Assembly (NCBI GenBank): GCA_903943955.1
Contig: CAJAPZ010000063.1
Location: 1 to 64,000, forward strand
Direction of reading: 5' to 3'
DNA length: 64,000 nt
From: an uncultured Actinomycetes bacterium
Lineage (GTDB): Bacteria; Actinomycetota; Thermoleophilia; Miltoncostaeales; Miltoncostaeaceae
Shown here: one piece after another, positions 18,980-28,473 of the stretch
Layout of the letters: every line of letters begins with the position of its first letter
How positions within the stretch are numbered: the first letter of the stretch is position 1
Notes under the pieces: model-generated
The model's database searches: none
Told to the model about the DNA's origin: nothing
What the model saw: only the letters and a program-made list of their open reading frames with translations
Made by a program: the position numbers and the translations under genes

Positions 18980-20545
18980 TCACTCCCACTCGATGGTTCC
19001 GGGGGGCTTGCTCGTGATGTCGAGCACCACCCGGTTCACACCCGGTACCTCATTGATGATGCGGCTTGAGATCTTCTCAAGCAGGTCATGCGGCAGTCGC
19101 GCCCAGTCGGCGGTCATGGCGTCGTCTGACGTGACCGCGCGGATGACAATGGGATAGGCATAGGTGCGGCTGTCGCCCTGCACGCCAACCGAGCGGATGG
19201 CCGGCAGCACGGCAAATGACTGCCACAGGTCTCGGTAGAGACCGGCGAGACGGATCTCCTCCTGCAGCACGAAGTCGGCATGGCGCAGGATCTCCAGCCG
19301 CTCGGCCGTGACCTCGCCGATGATGCGGATGGCGAGTCCGGGGCCCGGGAATGGCTGGCGCCACACCATGCGCTCCGGCAGGCCGAGCTCCTCGCCCACC
19401 AGGCGCACCTCGTCCTTGAACAATTGGCGAAGCGGCTCCACCAGCGCCATGTCCATGTCATCGGGCAGGCCACCCACGTTGTGATGGCTCTTGATGACGG
19501 CCGCGTTGGTGCCGCCCCCCGACTCGATGACGTCGCTGTAGAGCGTGCCCTGCACGAGAAACTTCTCGTTGCCGAGCTTCGCCGCTTCCTGATCGAAGGT
19601 GCGGATGAACTCACCGCCGATGAACTTCCGCTTCTCCTCGGGGTCGGTCACACCCTTGAGCCCCGCAAGGAATGCCTCTTCGGCGCGCACGTGGACCAGC
19701 GGCACGTTGAAGTGCTTGCCAAAGGCCTCCTCCACCTGCGTGCCCTCATTCATGCGCAGCATGCCGTGATCAACGAATACACAGGTGAGGCGGTCGCCGA
19801 TGGCGCGGTGTACCAGCAGCGCGGCCACCGCGCTGTCCACTCCGCCCGACAAACCACACATGGCGCGCTGGTCACCCACCTGTTCGCGAATGCGCGCCAC
19901 CTGATCATCGATCACGTTGGCGGGGGTCCACGTGGGTGTCAGGTCGCAGGCATCAAACAAAAAGCCCTTGAGAAGATCGGTACCAAATGGCGTGTGCACA
20001 ACCTCGGGGTGAAATTGCACGCCAAAGCGGCGGTTCGCCGGGTCCTCCATGGCCGCCACGGGGGCACCGGGGGTCTCGGCCGTCACGGTGAAGCCATCGG
20101 GCGCCGACGTGACGGCGTCGCGGTGACTCATCCAGCAGGTATCCACGGGCAGGTCGCGGAAGAGCCCCTCACGCGAATGCACACGGATCTCGGTGCGCCC
20201 GAATTCACCGATGCCGCTGTTGGTCACCACGCCGCCCAGCGCCTGCGCCATCGACTGCATGCCGTAACAGATACCCAGAACCGGGATCCCCAGGTTCAGG
20301 AGCCTCGGATCGAGCGACGGCGCACCATCCTCGTACACCGACGCCGGACCACCCGACAGGATGATGCCGCCGGGCGCGATCCGCACCACCTCGTCCGGAT
20401 CGACGTCGTGGGGCACGATGGCCGAGAACACACGGCATTCGCGCACGCGGCGTGCGATGAGCTGGCTGTACTGGGCGCCGAAGTCAACGACCAGAATGCC
20501 CCCGCGGGCCTGATCGACCAGTTCGGGGGCGAGTGCGAACGCCAT
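18980..20545 (-). CDS. guaA: GMP synthase (glutamine-hydrolyzing)
   Basis: 521 residues. The class I glutaminase domain has its nucleophile Cys in L-G-I-C-Y-G-M-Q and the His/Glu in F-H-P-E-V. The ATP pyrophosphatase loop is G-L-S-G-G-V-D-S, and the C-terminal dimerization domain ends P-P-G-T-I-E-W-E. It converts XMP to GMP. I chose the ATG 2 nt after guaB3; longer upstream frames overlap that gene and lack similarity. The pair forms a guanine-nucleotide operon. Confidence 0.96.
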   Translation of the reverse strand: MAFALAPELVDQARGGILVVDFGAQYSQLIARRVRECRVFSAIVPHDVDPDEVVRIAPGGIILSGGPASVYEDGAPSLDPRLLNLGIPVLGICYGMQSMAQALGGVVTNSGIGEFGRTEIRVHSREGLFRDLPVDTCWMSHRDAVTSAPDGFTVTAETPGAPVAAMEDPANRRFGVQFHPEVVHTPFGTDLLKGFLFDACDLTPTWTPANVIDDQVARIREQVGDQRAMCGLSGGVDSAVAALLVHRAIGDRLTCVFVDHGMLRMNEGTQVEEAFGKHFNVPLVHVRAEEAFLAGLKGVTDPEEKRKFIGGEFIRTFDQEAAKLGNEKFLVQGTLYSDVIESGGGTNAAVIKSHHNVGGLPDDMDMALVEPLRQLFKDEVRLVGEELGLPERMVWRQPFPGPGLAIRIIGEVTAERLEILRHADFVLQEEIRLAGLYRDLWQSFAVLPAIRSVGVQGDSRTYAYPIVIRAVTSDDAMTADWARLPHDLLEKISSRIINEVPGVNRVVLDITSKPPGTIEWE

Positions 20546-20547
20546 CC

Positions 20548-21708
20548 TCAGCCCATGCCGACGGACTGCGCCTGCTGCAACTTCTTGCCCTCGGTCTTGA
20601 GCGCAGGCGCGACCATGACCTCGCACTTCTGGAAGCTCTGGATCGACTCGTACCCGCATGTGGCGAGCGCATTTCGCAGCCCGCCGATGAGGTTGAGCGA
20701 ACCGTCGTTCTCGTGTGCCGGGCCCAAGAGGATCTCCTGAAGTGTGCCGATGGTCTTCGTACGCACCCGGGTGCCGCGCGGCAACTCCGGGTGGAACGTG
20801 GCCATGCCCCAGTGACTGCCGCGGCCGGGGGCCTCTACGGCCTTGGCCAGCGGAGAGCCCACCATGCAGGCATCGGCGCCACAGGCGACAGCCTTGGCCA
20901 GGTCGCCGCCGTATGCCATTCCGCCATCGGCGATGACGTTGACGTAGTCGCCGGTCTCGAGCACGTGCTGCATGCGGGCGCCTGCGGCGTCGGCAATGGC
21001 CGTGGCCTGGGGAACACCCACGCCGATGACCTGACGGGTGGTACATGCAGCGCCCGGGCCCACGCCCACCAGCACGCCCACCGCACCCGTACGCATAAGG
21101 TGCAGCGCCGTGGAGTACGACGCGCAGCCTCCGACGATGACCGGTACTGGCAGGTCGGCGATGAACTGCTTCAGGTTGAGCGGCTCGACCAGTGATGAGA
21201 CGTGCTCGGCCGACACGACCGTGCCCTGGATCACCAGGATGTCGAGGCCTGCTTCGAGGGCCGGGCCGATGAACTGCCGAACGCGCTGCGGGGTGAGCGA
21301 CCCGGCGGTGATCACGCCCGAGGCCTTGATCTCCTTGATGCGTTGCACCATCAGATCGACATCCACGTCGCGGGCGCGGTAGATCTCCTGCAGCCCCCGG
21401 GTTGCTGTCTCGGGCGGATACTCCGCGATGCGGGCGAGCTCGGCGTCGGGATCCTCGTACCTGCTCTGGATTCCCTCAAGATTCAGAACCCCGAGACCGC
21501 CGAGCTTTCCGAGGGCGATTGCCGTGGCCGGGTTGACCACGCCGTCCATGGCCGATGCCAGCAGGGGCATCTCCATCTTGTACGGGCCCAACTGCCACGA
21601 GAGATCGACATCTTCGGGGTCACGCGTGCGGCGGCTCGGGACGATTGCGATCTCGTCAAGCCCATACGCCCTGCGCCCGCGCTTGCCACGGCCGATCTCG
21701 ATCTCCAC
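20548..21708 (-). CDS. guaB3: GuaB3-family IMP dehydrogenase-related protein
   Basis: 386 residues of the IMPDH/GMP-reductase barrel without CBS domains. The catalytic loop has the cysteine in G-P-G-A-A-C-T-T-R. The substrate-binding D-G-G-M-A-Y-G-G-D and N-terminal R-R-T-R-D-P motifs fit the GuaB3 group found beside guaA in actinobacteria and cyanobacteria. Whether it makes XMP in this organism or another guaB supplies it is unknown from this window, but adjacency to guaA supports an IMP dehydrogenase role. Confidence 0.9.
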   Translation of the reverse strand: MEIEIGRGKRGRRAYGLDEIAIVPSRRTRDPEDVDLSWQLGPYKMEMPLLASAMDGVVNPATAIALGKLGGLGVLNLEGIQSRYEDPDAELARIAEYPPETATRGLQEIYRARDVDVDLMVQRIKEIKASGVITAGSLTPQRVRQFIGPALEAGLDILVIQGTVVSAEHVSSLVEPLNLKQFIADLPVPVIVGGCASYSTALHLMRTGAVGVLVGVGPGAACTTRQVIGVGVPQATAIADAAGARMQHVLETGDYVNVIADGGMAYGGDLAKAVACGADACMVGSPLAKAVEAPGRGSHWGMATFHPELPRGTRVRTKTIGTLQEILLGPAHENDGSLNLIGGLRNALATCGYESIQSFQKCEVMVAPALKTEGKKLQQAQSVGMG

Positions 21709-21799
21709 CCGGGACCCCTCTCGTCAGTCGTTCGAAGGGGCAACCTACCATCCCCGCCCGGATGGCGATGTGGGTCACTGGCTGCGACGCGGGGGCCCC

Positions 21800-22753
21800 T
21801 TAACCCCCTGCTGCGACCTCGTGCACGGTCACCTGGCGGGCGATTGCCTCCACGTCGCCGGGCGCCAATACACCTGCACCAAGCAGCTGCGTGCTTGCCG
21901 CGCCACAGGCGACCGCCTCGCGCAAGGCATCTTCCTCGGACGCGCCCACGTATATACCGGACAGGTACCCGGCCAGAAACGCATCACCCGAACCCACGCT
22001 GCTCACCACCTCGCTCATGGAATCCACGCGGGCCAGCAAGGTGCGAGTTCCCCCGTCACCAGTGAGGCTCGCCACGCATCCGCGCTCATCGTGCACCAAC
22101 GCATTTCCCGCGCCCATTTGGCACAGCATCGCGGCTCCGGTTGCTGCGTCCTCGTCGTCGGCGAACTCGTTGCCCACAACGTCCTCCGCCTCGCGGGTGT
22201 TCGGGCTCACGAGCCATGGCTCAGCCGACAGCGCCTCGCGCAGCGCGGGCCCCGGTGCATCCACCACGATGCGCAGATCGGGCCGTGCGAGTTTCTGTGC
22301 CAGCACCGCGTAGTACTCCGCTGGCACGTCGCGTGGGAGCGACCCGGCCAGCACCACGATGTCGGCGCCACGCGAGAGGTATCCGAGCTTCTCGCCAAGA
22401 AGCGCCAGTTCGGCATCGGTCACGCTCGGCCCGTACTCATTGATCTCGGTCTGTTGATTGCCTGTGGGGTCAACCACAGCCGTTGATGTACGCGACTCAT
22501 CACCAATGCGCACGAAGTCGTTGAGGATTCCCTCTGCGGTCAGTTGCTCGATGATCGCAGTCCCAGTACGCCCACCCGCGAGTCCGGTGGCGATCACCGG
22601 CTGTCCCAGATTCCGGAGCGCACGGGCGATGTTCACGCCCTTGCCGCCCGGCAGGGTGAGCGAGTCACTTGCGCGATGGCGCCGCCCCGCCTGAAAGTTC
22701 GGCACGCTGAGCGTGCGGTCGAGCGCGGCGTTGAGGGTGACGGTGAGGATCAT
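21800..22753 (-). CDS. PfkB-family hexose-phosphate kinase (1-phosphofructokinase-like)
   Basis: 317 residues. The N-terminal T-L-N-A-A-L-D and G-G-K-G-V-N-I-A-R-A-L motifs and the C-terminal G-S-G-D-A-F-L-A-G anion-hole motif are those of the FruK/LacC subgroup. Substrates could be fructose-1-phosphate or tagatose-6-phosphate. There is no PTS gene nearby to decide. The ATG overlaps the stop of the carboxypeptidase gene (ATGA), so the two are co-translated although the metabolic link is not obvious. Confidence 0.88.
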   Translation of the reverse strand: MILTVTLNAALDRTLSVPNFQAGRRHRASDSLTLPGGKGVNIARALRNLGQPVIATGLAGGRTGTAIIEQLTAEGILNDFVRIGDESRTSTAVVDPTGNQQTEINEYGPSVTDAELALLGEKLGYLSRGADIVVLAGSLPRDVPAEYYAVLAQKLARPDLRIVVDAPGPALREALSAEPWLVSPNTREAEDVVGNEFADDEDAATGAAMLCQMGAGNALVHDERGCVASLTGDGGTRTLLARVDSMSEVVSSVGSGDAFLAGYLSGIYVGASEEDALREAVACGAASTQLLGAGVLAPGDVEAIARQVTVHEVAAGG

Positions 22754-23883
22754 GTGAATACTGACCCTATTCCTTCAAATGCGGCCATCAGGTGATCGGT
22801 GAATCCGGGTGACGCCACAGCAACCGGCGCAACGAGCGCCGATCTGGCCACCACCGTGTCGCCCTGCAGCACCGCAACGCTGCCCACCCCCTGGCCGCGC
22901 GCAAGCGGCGCGCTGATCACCGAGGGCGCCGTGATGCGCAGCCGGATGGGCTTTCCCAGACGCACTGTGGCGGTAACAGCCGACGCCGGGCGCAGCGCCA
23001 CATCACGACCTGGGGCACCCTGAACAGGTACTCGCACCACAGTGGTGCCCTTGGCCACGACTGTGGGACGAGCGTAGTTGGAGAAGCCCCACTCAAGGAG
23101 TGCCTTCGCGTCGCGGGCGCGCTGGGCACGACTGTCTTCGCCCATCAGCACGGCAAAGAGGCCCACTCCGAGGCTGGGCGACGTCGCGTGCGCCACCTCC
23201 ACGTAGCCCGCGCCATCGGTGTGTCCGGTCTTCACGCCATCCGCCGACGGCATGATCGACAGGAGGTCGTTCTCACTCGTGAGGGTGCGCGGCCCGTCCG
23301 GCCCTGGGATGGTGATGGTGCGGCGCCCGACGATGTCGCGCAGCACCGGCTGCTTCATCACCGCCTTCGCCACGGTGAGCAGGTCACGCGGAGATGACTG
23401 ATGGCCGGCGGCATCGAGTCCATGGGGATTAGCGAAGTTGGTCGCCGAAAGCCCCATTTCCTTCGCCTTCTGATTCATCAGGTCGACAAACGCCGACTCC
23501 GATCCCGCCACTCCCGTGGCAATTGCCACGGCGGCATCGTTTCCGCTCTGCACCAGCAGCGCCCGCAGGAGGTTGCGCATTACAATCCTCTCGCCCGGCT
23601 TGAGGCCGGCCGACGACTCGCCCACGGCTGCGGCCGAGGGCGGCACCGTGACCACCCGATCGAGGGCGCCACTGTCAAGCGCCACAAGCGCCGCCAGCAT
23701 CTTGGTGAGACTCGCCATGGGCCGCGCGGTGTCGGCGTTGTGCTCGGCGAGCACTTCACCCGTGGCGCCGTCGGCCAGCAGCCATGCGGAGCCGCCCGGG
23801 ACGGGCGGAGGTCCAACGCCCAAGGCGGCGGACGGGATGGTCACAGCGGCGAGGACACCGAGTACCAGCGGGAGGCGCTTCAC
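22750..23883 (-). CDS. Secreted D-alanyl-D-alanine carboxypeptidase (S11 family)
   Basis: 377 residues from GTG at 23883, which directly begins a signal peptide (VKRLPLVLGVLAAVTIP). The penicillin-binding motifs are complete: S-L-T-K, Q-S-G-N and K-T-G-H. A C-terminal PBP5-type beta domain and a hydrophobic end segment could anchor it. It trims D-Ala from peptidoglycan stems. A TACCAT box sits 7 nt before the GTG, suggesting leaderless transcription. Frames extending further upstream overlap the divergent ATPase gene and look non-coding. Confidence 0.93.
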   Translation of the reverse strand: MKRLPLVLGVLAAVTIPSAALGVGPPPVPGGSAWLLADGATGEVLAEHNADTARPMASLTKMLAALVALDSGALDRVVTVPPSAAAVGESSAGLKPGERIVMRNLLRALLVQSGNDAAVAIATGVAGSESAFVDLMNQKAKEMGLSATNFANPHGLDAAGHQSSPRDLLTVAKAVMKQPVLRDIVGRRTITIPGPDGPRTLTSENDLLSIMPSADGVKTGHTDGAGYVEVAHATSPSLGVGLFAVLMGEDSRAQRARDAKALLEWGFSNYARPTVVAKGTTVVRVPVQGAPGRDVALRPASAVTATVRLGKPIRLRITAPSVISAPLARGQGVGSVAVLQGDTVVARSALVAPVAVASPGFTDHLMAAFEGIGSVFT

Positions 23884-23890
23884 GACGCTG

Positions 23891-23896
23891 ATGGTA
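23891..23896 (-). promoter_or_regulatory. Leaderless-type -10 box for the D,D-carboxypeptidase
   Basis: TACCAT (TANNNT) on the minus strand lies 7 nt before the GTG, and no Shine-Dalgarno site is present. Transcription would begin at or next to the start codon. Confidence 0.5.
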
Positions 23897-23952
23897 CCAG
23901 CGCCCACACGACCCCCGAGGCACGCCGGGTGGCCGGATGAGAACCTTCCATC

Positions 23953-26373
23953 GTGAGCAACGACGTACCGCAGGTGGTTACGCACCCCAACGATCCGGGC
24001 CCGGGCGGCCTGTCGGCGGCCGAGGCGGCGCGGCGGCGCCCACATCGCCGTCGCCGCCGCGCGGGGCGGTCGTACGCCGCCATCGTGTTCGCGAACGTCT
24101 TCACGCTGTTCAACCTCATCCTCGCCGCCTTCGCCGTACTCACGCTGATATTTGGCGACTGGCGCGACGGCTTCTTCCTGGTAATCCTCATCCTCAACAC
24201 CGGCATCGGCCTGTTTCAGGAAATACGGGCCAAGCGCGCCCTGGATCGGCTGGCCGCACTCGTGGCACCCACCGCGCGCGTCGTACGCGAGGGCACTGAG
24301 CGGCGCATTGACCTCGATGATGTGGTGCCGGGCGACCTGGTCGTGCTCAGGACCGGGGACCAGGTGGCGGCCGATGGCGTGCTGAGGTCCGCCGAGGGTC
24401 TGGCGCTCGACGAGTCGGTGCTCACAGGCGAGCCCCGCCCGGTCGCCCGCGACCGTGGCGACCACGTTCGCGCAGGGGCGTTCTGCGCGGAGGGCGCGGG
24501 CACCTTCATCGCCACGGCTGTCGGGCCCGATTCATATGCGGGTCGCCTTGCGGGCGTCGCCCGTGGATTTCGCCACCAGCTCTCCCCCCTCCAGCGTGGG
24601 ATGAATCGTCTAATGGTGACCATGGTCGCGCTCATGATCCCCCTGGGAGCGGTACTCGCGCTGGCCCTGTGGCATCGGAACGCTGATGCCAGTGAGACAG
24701 TCTCCACCGCGACCGCGGCAGTGGTCACGCTGTTTCCGGAGGGGCTCATTCTTCTGGCCAGCATCACCTACGCGGTCGCTGCCATTCGAATGACCCGACG
24801 TGGTGCGCTGTCGCAACAACTCGCCGCCATCGAGTCGCTTGCCGCGGTAGACGTGGTGCTGCTCGACAAGACCGGCACGCTCACCACCGGCCATGCGCGG
24901 TTGGTGGCGCGCGAACCGTCCCCCGGGGTGCGTCCAGAGGACCTCGACCGGGCACTCGGGCGATTCGCGGCGGCATGGGGGGACCTCGACGAAACGCTCT
25001 CGGCCATCGCACTGGCCATTCCCGCCATCAATGAGACGCCCGATGAGGTCACGCACTTCTCGTCGCGCCGGCGGTGGTCGGCAGTGCGGTTCGGTGACAG
25101 CACGCTGGTGCTCGGGGCACCCGGGGTGATCAACGCCGGGCCGCTCGCGGATGAGGTGGCCCGCGAATCGGAGGGCGGGCGGCGCGTGCTGGTACTGGCG
25201 CGTGGGCACATGCCACTGGGTACGCCCGGCCCCGATGATGCCCCCCCAGTGGACATCATTCCCATGGGAATGATTGCCCTCTCCGAGACCCTGCAGCCGG
25301 ACGTGCGCGAGGCCATCAGTTTTCTCGATCGCGAGGGTATCCCGGTGCACGTCATCTCGGGCGATGCCCCGACCACGGTCGGTGCCATTGCCCGCGACTG
25401 TGGTGTGCGGGCAACCGCGCCCACCCTGGCGTCGGACCTGCCGACCGAACCCGCTTCTCTTGCCCGCGCGGTTGCACACGCGGGTGTAATCGGCCGTGCG
25501 GGCCCCGACGACAAGGAGCGCATTGTGCGTGCGCTGACCGCGCAGGGTGCGACCGTGGCCATGTTCGGCGACGGGGTGAACGACGTGCCGGCGCTCAAGG
25601 CGGCGCACGTCGCCATCGCTCCCGGCACAGCCACCGAGATGGCCCGGGCGGTCGCCGATGTGGTGCTCGTACGGGGCGGGTTCTCGACGCTTGCACCCAT
25701 GGTGGCAGAGGGACGGCAGGTGCTTCGCAATCTGCAGCGGGTGAGCAATCTCTTTGTCACCAAGTCATTTCTCGCGGCGTTCCTCATCCTCACCATCGGG
25801 CTCACCCCTGCCAGCTATCCATTCCTGCCCCGACACCTCTCACTGCTCTCGGCGCTCACCATCGGCATCCCGGCCCTATTTCTGGCTCTTGCACCCAGCA
25901 CCGGCGAGTGGCGGCCGCGGGAGTTCGTGGCCAGCACATTCAGGTTTGCGCTCCCGGCTGGTGTTGCCGCCGGATTGGGCGTGACCTCGAGCTATCTCTT
26001 TGCCACCAACGTGGAGGGCGCCGATGTGATGACGGCCCGCACGATCGCCGTCACCGCGCTGATGACCATCGGTCTCTGGCTGGTGCTGGTGCTCGAGCTG
26101 TCAGGGGTGCGACGCAGCGCCTGGGTCATCCTCCTGTGTCTGGCGATGGGCGGGGCCTATGCCGCCGTCGTCATCGTCACGCCGCTGCGCGACTTCTTCG
26201 CACTCACGCTCATCAGTCCGCTCGACATCGCCATCGCGCTGTCGGGAGCGGCCATCACCGCGGCCGGCCTATGGATCCTTGACCGGCGATTCCGGCCCGA
26301 GCCCCTTCGCGGATCACTTCCACGGTGGATGGCCCGGATGGTTCCCAGGTCCATGAGGGCCGACGACGACTGA
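23953..26373 (+). CDS. P-type cation-transporting ATPase (CtpE-like)
   Basis: 806 residues from GTG. The phosphorylation motif D-K-T-G-T, the actuator T-G-E and the hinge G-D-G-V-N-D-V-P-A-L-K are intact. Transmembrane segments flank them in the P2-like layout. The ion-site helix reads F-P-E-G-L, and the N-terminus is an Arg-rich cytosolic tail with no metal-binding domain. This resembles CtpE-type Ca2+ pumps of actinobacteria, but ion choice cannot be fixed by eye. It is divergent from the carboxypeptidase, with 69 bp between. The stop abuts the convergent GST gene. Confidence 0.9.
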   Translation: MSNDVPQVVTHPNDPGPGGLSAAEAARRRPHRRRRRAGRSYAAIVFANVFTLFNLILAAFAVLTLIFGDWRDGFFLVILILNTGIGLFQEIRAKRALDRLAALVAPTARVVREGTERRIDLDDVVPGDLVVLRTGDQVAADGVLRSAEGLALDESVLTGEPRPVARDRGDHVRAGAFCAEGAGTFIATAVGPDSYAGRLAGVARGFRHQLSPLQRGMNRLMVTMVALMIPLGAVLALALWHRNADASETVSTATAAVVTLFPEGLILLASITYAVAAIRMTRRGALSQQLAAIESLAAVDVVLLDKTGTLTTGHARLVAREPSPGVRPEDLDRALGRFAAAWGDLDETLSAIALAIPAINETPDEVTHFSSRRRWSAVRFGDSTLVLGAPGVINAGPLADEVARESEGGRRVLVLARGHMPLGTPGPDDAPPVDIIPMGMIALSETLQPDVREAISFLDREGIPVHVISGDAPTTVGAIARDCGVRATAPTLASDLPTEPASLARAVAHAGVIGRAGPDDKERIVRALTAQGATVAMFGDGVNDVPALKAAHVAIAPGTATEMARAVADVVLVRGGFSTLAPMVAEGRQVLRNLQRVSNLFVTKSFLAAFLILTIGLTPASYPFLPRHLSLLSALTIGIPALFLALAPSTGEWRPREFVASTFRFALPAGVAAGLGVTSSYLFATNVEGADVMTARTIAVTALMTIGLWLVLVLELSGVRRSAWVILLCLAMGGAYAAVVIVTPLRDFFALTLISPLDIAIALSGAAITAAGLWILDRRFRPEPLRGSLPRWMARMVPRSMRADDD

Positions 26374-27042
26374 CTAGATGGGCTGGCCGCCCCGCAGCTC
26401 TGGGTGGAAGCGCATGAGGCGCTCGTCGAGGTCGTCCAGGGCGCGGGCGCGGACAACCCCCGGCAGTGCCCCCACCCGCTCGTAGTGGTCCGCGAGGCGC
26501 GGACCGCCGAGGGCGAGGTCGTCGTAGTAACTCCCCCAACCGGTGAGCATGTACAGGTAGATATCCGAGACCCCCGGCAGATCTCCCGCGAGCCACTCGC
26601 GCCCTTCAAGCCATGCCTCGACATGCGCGCCATGGCGCGCCATCGCATCCCTGCCCTGGGCCTCCATCGCTGGCCACGCGGCTTCATCCGGTGTGAAGGC
26701 CCGAGGGACCATCACCGGCCACCATCCCGGGTGGAACGTGTTGGCCAGCCACACCACCCAGCGCAGGTGATCCGCGAATGCCGGCGTGCCATAGGCCGGT
26801 GAGAGGTGAGCGGCGGGAAACCGCTCTGCGATCCACAGCAGCACGGCGCCGGTCTCGGAGATCGTCACGTCGCCCTCGCAGAGGGCGGGCACGCGCATGA
26901 GCGGGTTGGCATCGGCGAACCCCGGTGACTCCTCGCGCCGCTTTGGATGCACGTTGACCACGTCGTACCCGGCATCCGCGCACTCAAGCGCGGCGCGTGC
27001 TGCAAATGATGACGAGCCGGTGATCTGGAAAAGGGTGATCAT
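26374..27042 (-). CDS. Glutathione S-transferase-like protein
   Basis: 222 residues. The N-terminal thioredoxin-like domain ends with the GST signature N-P-L-M-R-V-P-A-L and S-E-T-G-A-V-L, followed by an all-helical C-terminal domain including L-A-G-D-L-P-G-V-S-D-I-Y. The active-site segment reads T-G-S-S-S-F-A, so a Ser is the probable thiol activator. Actinobacteria usually lack glutathione, so the thiol used is uncertain. The ATG overlaps the dehydrogenase stop upstream (ATGA). Confidence 0.87.
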   Translation of the reverse strand: MITLFQITGSSSFAARAALECADAGYDVVNVHPKRREESPGFADANPLMRVPALCEGDVTISETGAVLLWIAERFPAAHLSPAYGTPAFADHLRWVVWLANTFHPGWWPVMVPRAFTPDEAAWPAMEAQGRDAMARHGAHVEAWLEGREWLAGDLPGVSDIYLYMLTGWGSYYDDLALGGPRLADHYERVGALPGVVRARALDDLDERLMRFHPELRGGQPI

Positions 27043-27884
27043 TGCGGGGCCTCCGGTAGGTCCATGAGAAGGCGCGCCACCGCGCCGTAGTCGAGTGCGC
27101 CATCCACTTGATCAAACAGGGCCGACGCGGCGCCGCCGATGGCGAGCGGACCTCCGGCGAGGTCGCGGGCGTGCCCAAGGTCCTTACGCAGGTCGCGTGC
27201 ACGGAATCCGGGCCGGTGATCGCCACGCAGCACCCGCGGGAACAGATTCTGAAGTTGCCACGAGTCGCCCGATGCGGCCCCCACCACGCGGGTGAGTACA
27301 GCCGGATCGACACCTGCGCGCTGACCCATGCCAAGTGCCTCGGCCGTGCCGGCGGAGATGATGGCCACGAGCAGGTTGTTGACCAGCTTGGCCACCAGCC
27401 CCGACCCCACCGGCCCGCAGTGCACGCGCTTTGCCGGGTCTCCGATGGCATTGAGCACGGGGGCTACGGTGGCGATGCCGGCAGCGCTCCCACCGCACAT
27501 GACCGCGAGCGTCCCCGCATCGGCACCCGGGGGACCACCGCTCACCGGGCAGTCGAGGTACTCGCACCCGCCGGCTGCCGCCAGGCCGGCCGCCTCGCGT
27601 GCGGCGGCAGGGGCGATGGTCGAGGTATCCACAATGAGCAGGGGCGGAACCGGCGCGGCCATGGCGGCGCCAACCACTTCAATGACATCGTCGGAGTCGG
27701 TGACCGACAGCAGCAGCAGGTTGGCCCCATCAACCGCGGCGGCCACACCAGCTACCGGGATGGCGGGCAACCCCTCGGCGCGGGAGGCGGTCCGCGCATA
27801 TACCCGCACTTCGTACCCGGCGCCAGCGAGGTTGCGGATCATGCCCGCCCCCATCAGCCCGGCTCCCACCACTCCCACGCGCAT
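27039..27884 (-). CDS. Beta-hydroxyacid dehydrogenase (3-hydroxyisobutyrate dehydrogenase family)
   Basis: 281 residues. The Rossmann motif G-V-V-G-A-G-L-M-G-A-G-M starts at the N-terminus. The substrate motif D-C-P-V-S-G-G-P-P-G-A and catalytic lysine in G-L-V-A-K-L-V-N-N are present. The family reduces or oxidises beta-hydroxyacids such as 3-hydroxyisobutyrate or tartronate semialdehyde; the exact substrate is unknown. The ATG is 7 nt after a TAGGGT box and there is no ribosome site, so it likely heads a leaderless dehydrogenase-GST operon. Confidence 0.9.
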   Translation of the reverse strand: MRVGVVGAGLMGAGMIRNLAGAGYEVRVYARTASRAEGLPAIPVAGVAAAVDGANLLLLSVTDSDDVIEVVGAAMAAPVPPLLIVDTSTIAPAAAREAAGLAAAGGCEYLDCPVSGGPPGADAGTLAVMCGGSAAGIATVAPVLNAIGDPAKRVHCGPVGSGLVAKLVNNLLVAIISAGTAEALGMGQRAGVDPAVLTRVVGAASGDSWQLQNLFPRVLRGDHRPGFRARDLRKDLGHARDLAGGPLAIGGAASALFDQVDGALDYGAVARLLMDLPEAPQ

Positions 27885-27891
27885 CCCGCCC

Positions 27892-27897
27892 ACCCTA
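27892..27897 (-). promoter_or_regulatory. Leaderless-type -10 box for the beta-hydroxyacid dehydrogenase
   Basis: TAGGGT on the minus strand lies 7 nt before the ATG at 27884. The sequence between is G-rich, which could also act as a weak ribosome site. Confidence 0.45.
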
Positions 27898-28473
27898 CCC
27901 CGCCACCTCATCGTCACCGCGCGCCACCGCGTCGCGGTCGGCGCCGCGCGGCAGACCACCCCGCCAGTCGCATCCCGGGCACCGCTCCTCGCCCTCCAAG
28001 TGCCCTTCGGCCCATGCCCGTGCGGCCACCATGGGCAGCACCCGATCAGTGGGACGCCCCTCACGCAGCATGCCGAGCGCACCGATCACAATGGCCGCGA
28101 GCACGGAATCGGCTGGATCGGGGAATGGCGGCACAGGGCCGGGGGCCTCAAGCCCGGGGATGGCGCCAGGGCGGTGCCCGGGGAAGCAGGCCTCGGCGAT
28201 CAACTCCGGGCGCGCGATGCCACGGGCGAATCCACAACCGCCATCGCAGCCGTCGCAGCGGTCCTCGCCATCGATATGCCCCTCCATCCATGCATGCACC
28301 GCCAGGTCCACCACGGCCTGCGGCACCGAGGCCGAGTCGGCCATGCGCAGGGCCCGGTCAAGTAGGCCCGCGAGTACGGCCCCATCGGCGATGGGGGCCG
28401 GTGGCACATCGACATCGCCCGAGTAGAGCGGGTGTGCCGTGGGGCGAAAGCCGGTGGGACCTGCGTCGGTCAA
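27895..28473 (-). CDS. Unknown protein with two internal repeats, each ending in a His-Cys-Cys motif
   Basis: 192 residues, not recognised. Residues about 33-85 and 124-177 are two copies of one unit: V-L-A, a helix ending A-L-x-M, then A-W-x-E-G-H-x-x-G-E-x-R-C-x-G-C and a following R-G. The paired H and C-x-x-C in each unit could form a metal site. No signal peptide or membrane segment is visible. Its start overlaps the stop of the membrane protein gene at 28470 (ATGA), so the two are co-translated and may work together. The linker is Pro/Gly-rich. Confidence 0.75.
   Translation of the reverse strand: MTDAGPTGFRPTAHPLYSGDVDVPPAPIADGAVLAGLLDRALRMADSASVPQAVVDLAVHAWMEGHIDGEDRCDGCDGGCGFARGIARPELIAEACFPGHRPGAIPGLEAPGPVPPFPDPADSVLAAIVIGALGMLREGRPTDRVLPMVAARAWAEGHLEGEERCPGCDWRGGLPRGADRDAVARGDDEVAG

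Noticed and set aside
18980-21046. guaA extended to 688 residues
   Set aside because: The added part overlaps guaB3 and has no GMP synthase similarity; the ATG at 20545 gives a standard N-terminus.
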